Positions 27,417-35,982 of a DNA stretch of 64,000 bases are shown here, one piece after another. The translations under genes were made by a program, and so were the position numbers. Source of the DNA: Promethearchaeota archaeon (GTDB lineage: Archaea; Asgardarchaeota; Lokiarchaeia; Sigyniarchaeales; SOKP01); NCBI GenBank assembly GCA_016839555.1, contig JAEOUA010000001.1, positions 1-64,000 on the forward strand, written 5' to 3'. Below the pieces are notes generated by a model that worked only from the letters and a program-made list of their open reading frames with translations, did no database searches and was not told the origin of the DNA. Each line of letters starts with the position of its first letter. The stretch's first letter is position 1.

Positions 27417-28409
27417 TTATATGTTATCCAAAATTAGTTTTATTTCTTTAATTCTTTTTTTAATATTATTAATCCTGTTTTGTATATTATACTTAAGATT
27501 TTGATATTTTCCATTTTGTAAATTACCTGATTTAAACTTTTTCTCGACAAAATTTAATATATTGATTTCTGAGCGTAATTTATCATTTAAACCATTAAAT
27601 TCAGCTATTAGATCTTCTGGGCTCCTGGATATTTCACTGATTTTTTCTTGTTCAATTTGTTCTTTATTAACAACATCATTTTCTACAACCTTTTTAGGTG
27701 CGATAAATGATGATTTTGATCTTAATTTAATTCTATAATCCGAAATCAACCAATTAAATATATTAATGGCTAAAATATGATGAGAAGGAAATGGGATACC
27801 TCCCTTTATATTATCTCTAAAAAGTTCATAACTCCCACAACAAACTATTTTGCCTTTCTCTAATATTGAGACACAAACTAATGGTACTTCTAAGGGTTCA
27901 GAAGTTTTATTAGATAGAATAATTGAACTTGTTTCTCCTATTTTTGTTAAAGAACATCCCGCCCTATAACATATGTTCTCAATTTTATTTAATATAGGGT
28001 GATTATTTATAAAATTAGAAATAATTGGTAAATTTTCCCACCCATTATTCTTTTTCTTATCAAGAACCTGATCATTTTCAAAGATTATCCCAAATTGTTC
28101 ACTTAACTGACTTAAATTACTTTTTCTGCCTTTATCTCCTCCAGCATGAGATAATAATAAGAGGCTTCCTCCATCATTCTTTATCCAATTTTTAATCTCT
28201 AAAATTTCTTGTAGAGAAATTTGCGAAAAATCTGGACATGCAAGAACTAAAATATCATAGGATTGTAATGAATCTTGTGTAATTAAGGGTTCAAAAAATT
28301 CATGACATATAAAGTTATTAGAGGTTAATAAATCATTTAATTGAGTATAATTATCATTAATTCTTCCACGGGGATTATGAGATGTATCAAACGCGATAAA
28401 ATAAGACAT
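27417..28409 (-). CDS. IFT52/GldG-like (GIFT-type) domain protein with coiled-coil tail
   Basis: This 330-residue protein starts MSYFIAFDTSHNPRG. It runs through a Rossmann-like domain: YDILVLACPDFSQIS, then IKNWIKNDGGSLLLLSHAGG, then LSEQFGIIFENDQVL, then GKIVCCGSYELF and INIFNWL. From memory this order matches the N-terminal GIFT domain of the ciliary protein IFT52 (GG-x-x-x-V-x-L-x-E-G-G, L-x-x-x-Y-G-I-x-x-x-N-D, G-K-x-x-x-x-G-S-x-x-x-F). The same fold occurs in bacterial gliding protein GldG and DUF4350 proteins. Residues 250-330 form a coiled coil (LNDKLRSEINILNFVEKKF and on). No membrane helix or catalytic triad is evident. It lies downstream of the Arf-like GTPase gene on the same strand, 187 bp after 28597-29577. 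Confidence 0.65.
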   Translation of the reverse strand: MSYFIAFDTSHNPRGRINDNYTQLNDLLTSNNFICHEFFEPLITQDSLQSYDILVLACPDFSQISLQEILEIKNWIKNDGGSLLLLSHAGGDKGRKSNLSQLSEQFGIIFENDQVLDKKKNNGWENLPIISNFINNHPILNKIENICYRAGCSLTKIGETSSIILSNKTSEPLEVPLVCVSILEKGKIVCCGSYELFRDNIKGGIPFPSHHILAINIFNWLISDYRIKLRSKSSFIAPKKVVENDVVNKEQIEQEKISEISRSPEDLIAEFNGLNDKLRSEINILNFVEKKFKSGNLQNGKYQNLKYNIQNRINNIKKRIKEIKLILDNI

Positions 28410-28596
28410 TAATTAATCTTTTCCCATATGTGTTTATTTATTATTTAAAAAATGCTTTAATTTAATCATTATATAAAACTTTTATATATATAATAATATT
28501 TAATATCTCTTAAAATAAAATAGAAAATAAAATCCAAACTTCTATAAATTAATATAATAAGTTGAAATCTCTCTCTTAAAGAATTTCAATGATCTA

Positions 28597-29577
28597 TTAA
28601 TTATCAAAAATATTTACAGTATAATAGATTAATTCATATTTTTCAAGTTTAATTTGGTTTCTTGAAGCTGTACGAATAGCATTATTAATTCCTTCTAATA
28701 TTTGATCCATTAAAAAGTAAAATGCTTTCAAACAATCATTAAGTATTTGTTTATTAGCATATCGTACACTTTTAGAAAGGGCTGGAATTAATTCAGGAAT
28801 AAAATCATTACTAATCATAATTTCTTCAACATCAACGATTCTTTCTTTAGTTACACAAAAGGGATCATTAATATCCATTTTAGCAAACATCATTTTACAC
28901 ACAAAAAGTGAAGCTTTAATTTCTCTCATTAAAAATTTAATAATATTAGTTTTCTCAGAATATTTTTTTGAGGTAATCAAGTTAAGTAATTTTTCTCCCG
29001 TAACAGCATCTTCATTATTCAATAATTTTTTAATTCTCTCGGATATACTACTTTTTGGAAACATCATTTCCAAATTCCTTTTATTTAAATCGTGATATTT
29101 ATCTGCCAAAACGGATAAAAAAGAGACATAATTTTTATCGCTTTCCTTGTTGAAATATTCCAAATTATAATTATTAGCTTTAAATTTATCTATAATACTT
29201 TTAATTATTAAAAACTTTAATTTTAATCGATGTAAAGCAAGATATAGACAAGTATTAGATTTAGAAGTAATAATATCGCCTTTTCGATATTTATCAGAAT
29301 GGTTTCTTGTATCAGTAGGTAAAGCTTTGATCTTTGGAAGGGCAGAATTAATGAAATATTTTACAATGTTTTCATATAGTGGATTACCTTCTACATTTAA
29401 GAGATTGATTAATCTTTTACTTGAAGGCAAATAATCAGCAATTTTTTTAATTTTTTTATAGTTCGAATCAGTAAGGTATAAAGATGTTAATGCTTCAAAT
29501 TCTAAAACGATTCTACATGGGATAAGGATTTTATTGAGATCCTCTATAAGTTTATTATTTTCTGACAATTTTTTCAC
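28597..29577 (-). CDS. Hypothetical alpha-helical protein next to the Arf-like GTPase
   Basis: A 326-residue, Lys/Asn/Leu-rich and largely helical protein with no recognised family. There is no signal peptide or membrane helix. Two Cys near the front (IPCRIV) and CMM-type hydrophobic helices in the second half are visible (IKASLFVCKMMFAKM), as is a C-terminal segment ILNDCLKAFYFLMDQILEG. The gene starts 53 bp after the stop of the GTPase gene at 29631-31178 on the same strand, so co-transcription is likely. It may be an effector or regulator of that GTPase; this rests on position alone. Confidence 0.75.
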   Translation of the reverse strand: MKKLSENNKLIEDLNKILIPCRIVLEFEALTSLYLTDSNYKKIKKIADYLPSSKRLINLLNVEGNPLYENIVKYFINSALPKIKALPTDTRNHSDKYRKGDIITSKSNTCLYLALHRLKLKFLIIKSIIDKFKANNYNLEYFNKESDKNYVSFLSVLADKYHDLNKRNLEMMFPKSSISERIKKLLNNEDAVTGEKLLNLITSKKYSEKTNIIKFLMREIKASLFVCKMMFAKMDINDPFCVTKERIVDVEEIMISNDFIPELIPALSKSVRYANKQILNDCLKAFYFLMDQILEGINNAIRTASRNQIKLEKYELIYYTVNIFDN

Positions 29578-29630
29578 ATCTTATTTCAATATATATTAAT
29601 CAAGATTTAGAAGATAGTAGATTTTCAATA

Positions 29631-31178
29631 TTAATCAATTTCTCCATCTGAAGGTTGTTTATCTATAATATCATCAGAATCCAGTTCTTTCATTGATCCA
29701 TTATCTGATTGTCCCGTTTCTATTGGTCTCTGTGTTGATATATTTTGATTTACAATTCCTCTTTTCACAAATAAATCTTTTAATTCTGAAAGCATACTCA
29801 CCCTTATATTTCCTGTATGCACAACTCTGAATCCATCTTGCTTGGGAGGCGGGAGAATAGGTATTTCTGGAGCCCTTAGAGTATCTTTTGGGGGAGGCGG
29901 GGGTGGATGAAGACTATGTGGCTCACTTATTTCAGAAGGAACCTTTGGAGTGCTTTTTTCTTTTGGTCCCCCCAGCACTTCTTGTATTTCCGCTGTTTTC
30001 AATTCATTACTCACTGATTTTGCTTTTTTTGGCTCTATTTTCTCAATAAATTTTAAAGGTTCAGGTACTCCTTTTGATGACTTAGATTTTTTCTTTTTTT
30101 CTTCCTTATCTTCTATAAAATCACTTGGTATATTTTGGAAGGGGACTTCAAATAAAGTATGAGAAATTTTGGTTGGGCTAATCTTGATTAATAATCTTTT
30201 GATTTCAGAAATCTCAGACATAACCTTATCCATAAATTTTAAATTTATATCTAATATTTTTTGAACTTTTTTATCTATTTCTGGTATTTTTAGTTCTTCT
30301 ATTTTCTCAGATTCTTTAGAAAAGATAGATTTTATATTCTTGGCTATTTCTGGTTCATTAGCATACATATTAAAAATGCTTGTAGGAACCATATCAAAAT
30401 TAAAAGAAGTTTCTTGTTGCTTCATTAATTTAATTATCTTATCTTTTAAATATTCTAATTTAATTTGAAAATCAGGATCATCTATTAAATCTGAATCTGC
30501 TTTATTTAATAAAATTAAAGTATAAGGAGCTCCATCTAAAAATTTTAATATGTTCAATATATCTTGTAAATACTTTATTGCTTCATCATATCTGATATCG
30601 TCTTGTGTATCTATTACAAAAATTAAAAGATCTACTTGAATAAAATATTTTTCAGGATCATCAAGATATTCTTCAACATGTCCTTCTTGACCACCTAAAT
30701 CCCAAATCACTAAATTTAACCTGTCAGATTGAAATTCTTCCACACTAGCTCCAACGGTTGGTTTCAAATTAATTAAATCGTAATAATTTTTATTATGTAT
30801 CAATTTATTTATCAAACTTGTTTTTCCAGCAAAATCTAGTCCTGCTACTACTATTTTCATTTGAATTTTTTTAAGATAAACCATTCTCTTATTCCAAGCG
30901 TTAGATATTAGATTAGAAGCAATATAAATATTATTTAATGTTTCTTGATCAATTTCTATATCCCCAGCTAATGCTTTATACTCTTCAAGTTTTAAATCAG
31001 CAAAGTCTCTAATGTGCTTAACCTTTTTGTTCTGTAATTGTTTTATTTCTTCTTTTTTGATGTTCTTCAATTTATCTAATTTCAAGTCTAAAATTGCTTT
31101 AATACTATTTGGATAATAATCTAATTCCAAAAATCGATCACAGAAGTATTTTATTATTGTTTTTGCAGATTCTGACAT
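29631..31178 (-). CDS. Arf-like small GTPase with helical N-terminus and proline-rich tail
   Basis: A 515-residue protein. Residues 30-70 hold short helical repeats (ILDLKLDKLKNIKKEEIKQL), and the G domain spans about 107-290. G1 is GLDFAGKTS (113-121), with the Arf-type Asp-Phe-Ala; a switch Thr follows in KPTVG (139-143). G3 is WDLGGQEG (159-166), the Arf/Sar signature with Gly instead of Ala; G4 is NKAD (225-228). A coiled linker (290-335) leads to a low-complexity tail with HPPPPPPKD (424-432, six Pro in a row) and ILPPPKQ (441-447). There is no myristoylation Gly. The polyproline stretches are unusual and could bind SH3-, WW- or profilin-like partners. It is probably the first gene of an operon with 28597-29577. 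Confidence 0.9.
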   Translation of the reverse strand: MSESAKTIIKYFCDRFLELDYYPNSIKAILDLKLDKLKNIKKEEIKQLQNKKVKHIRDFADLKLEEYKALAGDIEIDQETLNNIYIASNLISNAWNKRMVYLKKIQMKIVVAGLDFAGKTSLINKLIHNKNYYDLINLKPTVGASVEEFQSDRLNLVIWDLGGQEGHVEEYLDDPEKYFIQVDLLIFVIDTQDDIRYDEAIKYLQDILNILKFLDGAPYTLILLNKADSDLIDDPDFQIKLEYLKDKIIKLMKQQETSFNFDMVPTSIFNMYANEPEIAKNIKSIFSKESEKIEELKIPEIDKKVQKILDINLKFMDKVMSEISEIKRLLIKISPTKISHTLFEVPFQNIPSDFIEDKEEKKKKSKSSKGVPEPLKFIEKIEPKKAKSVSNELKTAEIQEVLGGPKEKSTPKVPSEISEPHSLHPPPPPPKDTLRAPEIPILPPPKQDGFRVVHTGNIRVSMLSELKDLFVKRGIVNQNISTQRPIETGQSDNGSMKELDSDDIIDKQPSDGEID

Positions 31179-31342
31179 AATTTAATAGACAAAATCTATA
31201 TTTTTAAATTTATCGTATTAGTAAAACTTTATACTTAAAAAATAGATAAAAAATCCTAATCTGAATAAAATCTTAATGATATTTATTTGGGATAATTAAA
31301 AAAATAAATTTACGTTAGATTAGGATTTACTAATGAAAGTAT

Positions 31343-31708
31343 TTATAGCATACTTTTAACTAATTCTCTAAACTCTTGAACCCTAATGGGTTTAGCTATA
31401 TATTCATCTATTCCAACTTCTAAAATTCTTTCTTTATCTCCTTTCATAGCAAAAGATGTGACTGCTATAATCGGAACTTCTTTAAATTTATCAATTTTTT
31501 TTAATTCTTTCGCAATATCAATTCCACTGAATTCTGGTAATTGAATATCTAAGATAATTAGATCAGGGTCTCCAGACTTTATTAGTTCTAATCCTAAATC
31601 CCCACGTGTTTCACTAAAAATTTTAATATCAGGAATTAATTTTAATATTGCTTTAAATAATTTCATATTCTTAACATTATCTTCAATAACATACACATTT
31701 TTTGTCAT
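31343..31708 (-). CDS. Single-domain response regulator (CheY-like receiver)
   Basis: A 121-residue receiver domain with the acidic pair in VIEDN, the phospho-acceptor Asp in DLIILDIQLPEFSG, Ser/Thr in AVTSFAMKGD and Lys in YIAKPIRVQEF, so all catalytic positions are present. There is no output domain, so it passes the signal by protein contact or as a phosphorelay intermediate. I choose the ATG at 31708 over a TTG two codons earlier. It sits alone between GTPase genes, far from the kinases at 38250-48121 that may phosphorylate it. Confidence 0.93.
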   Translation of the reverse strand: MTKNVYVIEDNVKNMKLFKAILKLIPDIKIFSETRGDLGLELIKSGDPDLIILDIQLPEFSGIDIAKELKKIDKFKEVPIIAVTSFAMKGDKERILEVGIDEYIAKPIRVQEFRELVKSML

Positions 31709-31871
31709 TAACAAAAACTTCTTGAATGTAATTTACTTTTAGAATTAAATTCAATATTGATATTTTTATAATAGATTCTAACTAAATAAATCTATTTAAT
31801 TAAATAGGTTTAAATTTAAGGCTTTTCATATAAGTCACATAAAAATATTTCGAAATAAAAAGTCAAATTAT

Positions 31872-33185
31872 ATGGTTAAAGGATTTGCAATTTTTTCTTG
31901 GGATCAAAAAATAGGTTCGGTTTTAGAAATTAAATATCCTGAGACTCTAAAAATTTCATCTAATTTAATTAATAAAATTTATATGACACATGCATATAGT
32001 GAACAGTTTGAAAACGAAGAGTTTATACAAATAGATTATAATGAAAATTTAATTCTAAGTTATTGCGATAAAACTCGGGTAGCAGAATTTGGCTATGAGA
32101 TTTTTATTCTAATATTAGATCAAACAGAAAAGATCAACTTACACAAATTAAAAAGCCAGTTTATTAAGTTTGGAGAAATTCTTTTTCAAAAACCTAAAGA
32201 ACAGAGAAAAAAGTATTTCTTAAAAAATATAACGTCAATTTATAAAAAACCTTCTGCTAAAAAGATTTTGCTATTGGGGAGAGCCGCTACTGGAAAAACA
32301 AGTATAAAAAAAATTGTTTTTGAAGGAAAAAATCCTAAAGATCTTTTATTCGATCCTATGGAGCCGACTCGAGGAATAACTCCATCAGTCTATTCTTGGT
32401 TAGATTTGAAACTAGGATTATTTGACACATCGGGGCAAGAACTTCCATATTTACTAGATGAAAATAATTTTAAGGAACAGACTATGGCCTTTGAAAATGT
32501 GGATGTTATTATATATCTTTTTGAATATACTATGTGGGTTGATAGAAAAGAATTAATCTTTAAAGATCTTGAAAAAATAAATTTAATTATAAAGGATAAA
32601 TTAGAGAACACTCAATTAATCTTATTCTTACACAAAATAGATTTAATAGAGAAAAATAGTAGAAAAGAATCTCTAAAAGAAATTGAATCTATTATAAAAA
32701 ATCAATTACATTTACCCATTTATTTCACAAGTATTTATCCAAAATTGATATATAATCTCTATAATGCTTTTTATGAAATCCTAAGTGATTTTACAGAAGA
32801 TAGAAAATATATAAAACAAATTTTAGATGAATTAATTAGAGATTTTAAGAAAATTATGTGTTATATCACCAATAATAATAATGCCATTATTGTACAAACA
32901 ATGGATAAGGAATTTAATACTTTATTGATAAATCATACTCACAAAATGATTGCGCAAATAAATCAATCAATCGAAAACATGCTTGAAAAAGAAAATATTA
33001 GCCATTTAATAATTTCGAGCACAAAAGCTCTAAATATTATAATGAATCATTTAAATCTTTCAAATTATAATTTAAATAATTTAATAGTAATGTCTGAAAC
33101 TCTTTCGGCAAATAAATTAATATTTTTAGCTGGAAAAATTAGAGGGAAATTAAACAGGTTTTATTTATACCAAAAAAAAAAGTAG
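31872..33185 (+). CDS. Rag/Gtr-type GTPase with N-terminal longin-like and C-terminal roadblock-like regions
   Basis: A 437-residue protein. Residues 1-125 look longin-like: an initial strand FAIFSWDQKIGSVLEIKYP, then strands and helices with FGYEIFILILD. The G domain has G1 GRAATGKTS (136-144), EPTRG in switch I (164-168), G3 DTSGQE (185-190) and G4 HKID (254-257), the Rag/Gtr variant of NKxD. The C-terminal 130 residues (IMCYITNNNNAIIVQTMD and on) resemble the roadblock-like domain of Rag proteins. The G domain and C-terminal part closely resemble the gene at 37081, which lacks the longin-like front. It is followed after 12 bp by another Rag-like GTPase gene, suggesting a heterodimer like RagA/RagC; this is inferred. 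Confidence 0.85.
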   Translation: MVKGFAIFSWDQKIGSVLEIKYPETLKISSNLINKIYMTHAYSEQFENEEFIQIDYNENLILSYCDKTRVAEFGYEIFILILDQTEKINLHKLKSQFIKFGEILFQKPKEQRKKYFLKNITSIYKKPSAKKILLLGRAATGKTSIKKIVFEGKNPKDLLFDPMEPTRGITPSVYSWLDLKLGLFDTSGQELPYLLDENNFKEQTMAFENVDVIIYLFEYTMWVDRKELIFKDLEKINLIIKDKLENTQLILFLHKIDLIEKNSRKESLKEIESIIKNQLHLPIYFTSIYPKLIYNLYNAFYEILSDFTEDRKYIKQILDELIRDFKKIMCYITNNNNAIIVQTMDKEFNTLLINHTHKMIAQINQSIENMLEKENISHLIISSTKALNIIMNHLNLSNYNLNNLIVMSETLSANKLIFLAGKIRGKLNRFYLYQKKK

Positions 33186-33197
33186 TAAAAAGGTAAA

Positions 33198-34880
33198 ATG
33201 AACAAAAAATTAATTTTTGTAGGTCCGTCAGGATCTGGTAAAACAACACTACGAAAAATCTTTTTTGAGGGGGAAAGTGCCTCTAGATTATTAGATTATG
33301 CATTAAAGCCTACCTATGGAGAGGAATCATTAATATTAAGCCTAATTGATGGAAATATTGGGATTTTTGATCTTGCGGGACAAGAAAATGAAAGATGGTT
33401 TACAACTGAGGATAAATCAATTTTTCAAAATGCTGGAATTATTCTAACTGTTATAGAAATAGATACCCCAAATAAAGAAATTCTTTCCTTTGTTAGACGA
33501 GTTATCAAAGTTAGGGATGAGATGGCTCCAGAATGTAATATATATTTATTGATCCATAAAATAGATTTAGTCCAATATATTGAAGTTAGCGCTAAAAGAA
33601 GAGAATTGTTTAATCTTTTAAAAGAATTTACTATTAATAAGATCTATTTTACAAGTATAAAAAACCCTTTTTTTACTCAAACCTTTTCATATTTTGTAGA
33701 GATAATTAAGAATAGTATAGATAGAAAAGTATCTGATAAATTTATTGAAACCAATTTATTAAATGAAACAATTAGATTGTTGTATTATTTAGATCGGGAA
33801 ATTATATTCTCTAAAGAAGATATTTTATTGAAATTAAATCTTACCGAGACTGTTATTAATAATATAATTGATTACTTAATGAAAAAAAAACAAATAAAGT
33901 TAAAAAAACTTGGAAGTAAAACAATAATCAATTTAACAGATAAAGGGAAATCTAATTTTGAATATATTAAACAAAAATTCCCATTAGATAATATATATAA
34001 ATTTGAAGATGATGTGATAATACCCGAATTCTCAACAAAAAAAGAAATTCCCTCCTTTATAGGTTGTTTTATCGCAGATAAAGATGGAAAACTCTTTTTA
34101 AAAACTGAATTATTTGAAGGAGTTTTAAAATCATTCCTTCGAGATGAGGATTCTGAAGATTTAGAAGAAAAACCTTTTGACATTGAATTAATCCCTATGT
34201 TTATCAGTGCCTTAGAAAAATTTTCACAAGAAATTAATATTAAAAATTTATCGGGATTTGATTTAAAAGGAATTAATTTAAATATGAAAATTTATAAATT
34301 CAACAGATATACAGTTACACTTTTTACACGTTCAAATGTAAATCTAAGAACTATTGAATATAAAATAAAATCTTTTTTTTTAGAGATCTTTGAGAATTAT
34401 AAGGATATTTTTATTAGATTTCAAGAAACAGGATCAATTGAACATAACATAGAAATTGCAAATAGAATTAAAGAATGGTTATCAGACTTAAATAGTCTTT
34501 ATGAAGAAAAAATACTTAAATTAGAGTCATATGATAAACAACATGCTGAGAAATTATACAGTGAGTTGGAAAATCTGCAAGAAAAACTCGATTTTATATT
34601 TTCTATTTTAACTGAAAAGATAAAAAAATTAAAAATAAATTTAATGAAAGCTATTTTGGATAATAATTTAGATAAAATTACACAAATTGCTAAAATTTCT
34701 CAAGAATTTATGTTAAAATATCATGATTATACTAATATGGATATAATTGAAGAGCTATCAAACTCTAAAAAATCATTTTCTAAAGAAGCAATAGATGCTT
34801 ATCGAGACAGTGGCGGAATTCCAATTCGCAAGGGGAATTTTACCCAAACTTTTAAAAACTGGTATAAGGAAAATTATTAA
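33198..34880 (+). CDS. Rag/Gtr-type GTPase with winged-helix, longin-like and coiled-coil parts
   Basis: A 560-residue protein. G1 is GPSGSGKTT (9-17), G3 DLAGQE (58-63) and G4 HKID (120-123). Next comes a winged-helix stretch around 195-260 (EDILLKLNLTETVINNIIDY, then LTDKGKSNFEYI). A longin- or roadblock-like segment follows, starting FIGCFIADKDGKLFLKTELF. The end is a long helical/coiled-coil region with LYEEKILKLESYDKQHAEKL and others. A single protein thus carries a switch, a DNA-binding-type wing and a dimerisation domain. The gene follows the previous GTPase by 12 bp on the same strand, with ggtaaa before the ATG. The related protein at 48276 has the same G domain plus wing without the rest. 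Confidence 0.85.
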   Translation: MNKKLIFVGPSGSGKTTLRKIFFEGESASRLLDYALKPTYGEESLILSLIDGNIGIFDLAGQENERWFTTEDKSIFQNAGIILTVIEIDTPNKEILSFVRRVIKVRDEMAPECNIYLLIHKIDLVQYIEVSAKRRELFNLLKEFTINKIYFTSIKNPFFTQTFSYFVEIIKNSIDRKVSDKFIETNLLNETIRLLYYLDREIIFSKEDILLKLNLTETVINNIIDYLMKKKQIKLKKLGSKTIINLTDKGKSNFEYIKQKFPLDNIYKFEDDVIIPEFSTKKEIPSFIGCFIADKDGKLFLKTELFEGVLKSFLRDEDSEDLEEKPFDIELIPMFISALEKFSQEINIKNLSGFDLKGINLNMKIYKFNRYTVTLFTRSNVNLRTIEYKIKSFFLEIFENYKDIFIRFQETGSIEHNIEIANRIKEWLSDLNSLYEEKILKLESYDKQHAEKLYSELENLQEKLDFIFSILTEKIKKLKINLMKAILDNNLDKITQIAKISQEFMLKYHDYTNMDIIEELSNSKKSFSKEAIDAYRDSGGIPIRKGNFTQTFKNWYKENY

Positions 34881-35101
34881 AAAAAAACACTGACTTTCAG
34901 AAGAACAATATAGTTAAAAAAAAGATTAAAATACCTCTCTTAATTTTATAATTATATTATATTAAAAAAAACAGTATCATCAAATTTAATTATATATAAT
35001 ATAATTTTTAATAAGATTATTATTTATATATTTTTATATATTAAATATTTCTTGGATTTTATGTATTTCATATGACCTAAGAATACAATAATTGATTTAA
35101 A

Positions 35102-35950
35102 ATGAATGAAGACCGAAAAATAATCTTTTTAGGGTTAGACAATGCAGGAAAAACATCCCTATTAACAAGGTTAGGAGGGAAGTTAAGTATTGAAGACTTA
35201 ACGAAACTAGAACCCACAAGAGGGGTAGAAAGACAAGAAATTAGTAGTAAAAGTATGAGTTTATTAATATGGGATTTTGGGGGACAGAGTGATCATAGAT
35301 CTGAATATCTTCAAGACCCTGAAGAATATTTTTTAGATACAACTTTACTAATATATGTTATTGATATACAAGAACCAGATAGGTTTCAAGAAAGTGTTGA
35401 TTATTTTAAAAATATATTAGATATTTTAGACCGATTCGATGAAGATCCCGATATACTAATATTTTTTCATAAATTCGATCCTGATATTAAGAATGATATA
35501 AAAATATTCAATAATATTCAAAAATTAAAGACTCTCCTTGAATCGATAATTAATGGAACTAAATTTAATTATGAAGGTTATTTAACATCTATTTATTCAG
35601 GTTTTCCACAACAACCAAGATTTATCAAACTTGTAAAAGAAATAGTAGAGGGCAAACCCTTAGAACAAGCAACTTTACAAGTAAAGGTTAATAAAATTGG
35701 GCAAGCTTTAGAAAATACCTTGAGTGCAATTGTTAAAATCAGCTCGAATATTATGACTCTAGAGAAGAGATTTTCATCTTTAGAACAGAAATTGATAAAT
35801 AATAAAATCCTTTCTAAAGATGAAACATTAACTGAAGCAACAAAACAAGGTGTATCAAAGGAAAAAAGTGGAAAACTCGACAGAGATGTTCTAAAGACTG
35901 AAACAATATCACAATTAAAAGATATTATTGTTGAGAAGGAAAAGGAATAA
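35102..35950 (+). CDS. Arf-like GTPase with C-terminal coiled coil
   Basis: A 282-residue protein. G1 is GLDNAGKTS (11-19), exactly as in eukaryotic Arf. EPTRG (37-41) is the switch I region and G3 is WDFGGQSD (57-64). G4 is HKFD (123-126), where Arf proteins normally have NKxD, so base recognition may be altered. After residue 185 the chain is helical (LENTLSAIVKISSNIMTLEK) with a disordered Lys/Glu tail. The G domain is a sister of the one at 29631-31178 (same WD-x-GGQ and a Y-L-x-D-P-E-x-Y-F block). No myristoylation site is seen. It stands alone, with a 220-bp upstream region rich in TATA-like sequence. Confidence 0.88.
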   Translation: MNEDRKIIFLGLDNAGKTSLLTRLGGKLSIEDLTKLEPTRGVERQEISSKSMSLLIWDFGGQSDHRSEYLQDPEEYFLDTTLLIYVIDIQEPDRFQESVDYFKNILDILDRFDEDPDILIFFHKFDPDIKNDIKIFNNIQKLKTLLESIINGTKFNYEGYLTSIYSGFPQQPRFIKLVKEIVEGKPLEQATLQVKVNKIGQALENTLSAIVKISSNIMTLEKRFSSLEQKLINNKILSKDETLTEATKQGVSKEKSGKLDRDVLKTETISQLKDIIVEKEKE

Positions 35951-35982
35951 AAATTTTGATTTAAATAGTAATTTTTATTCTT

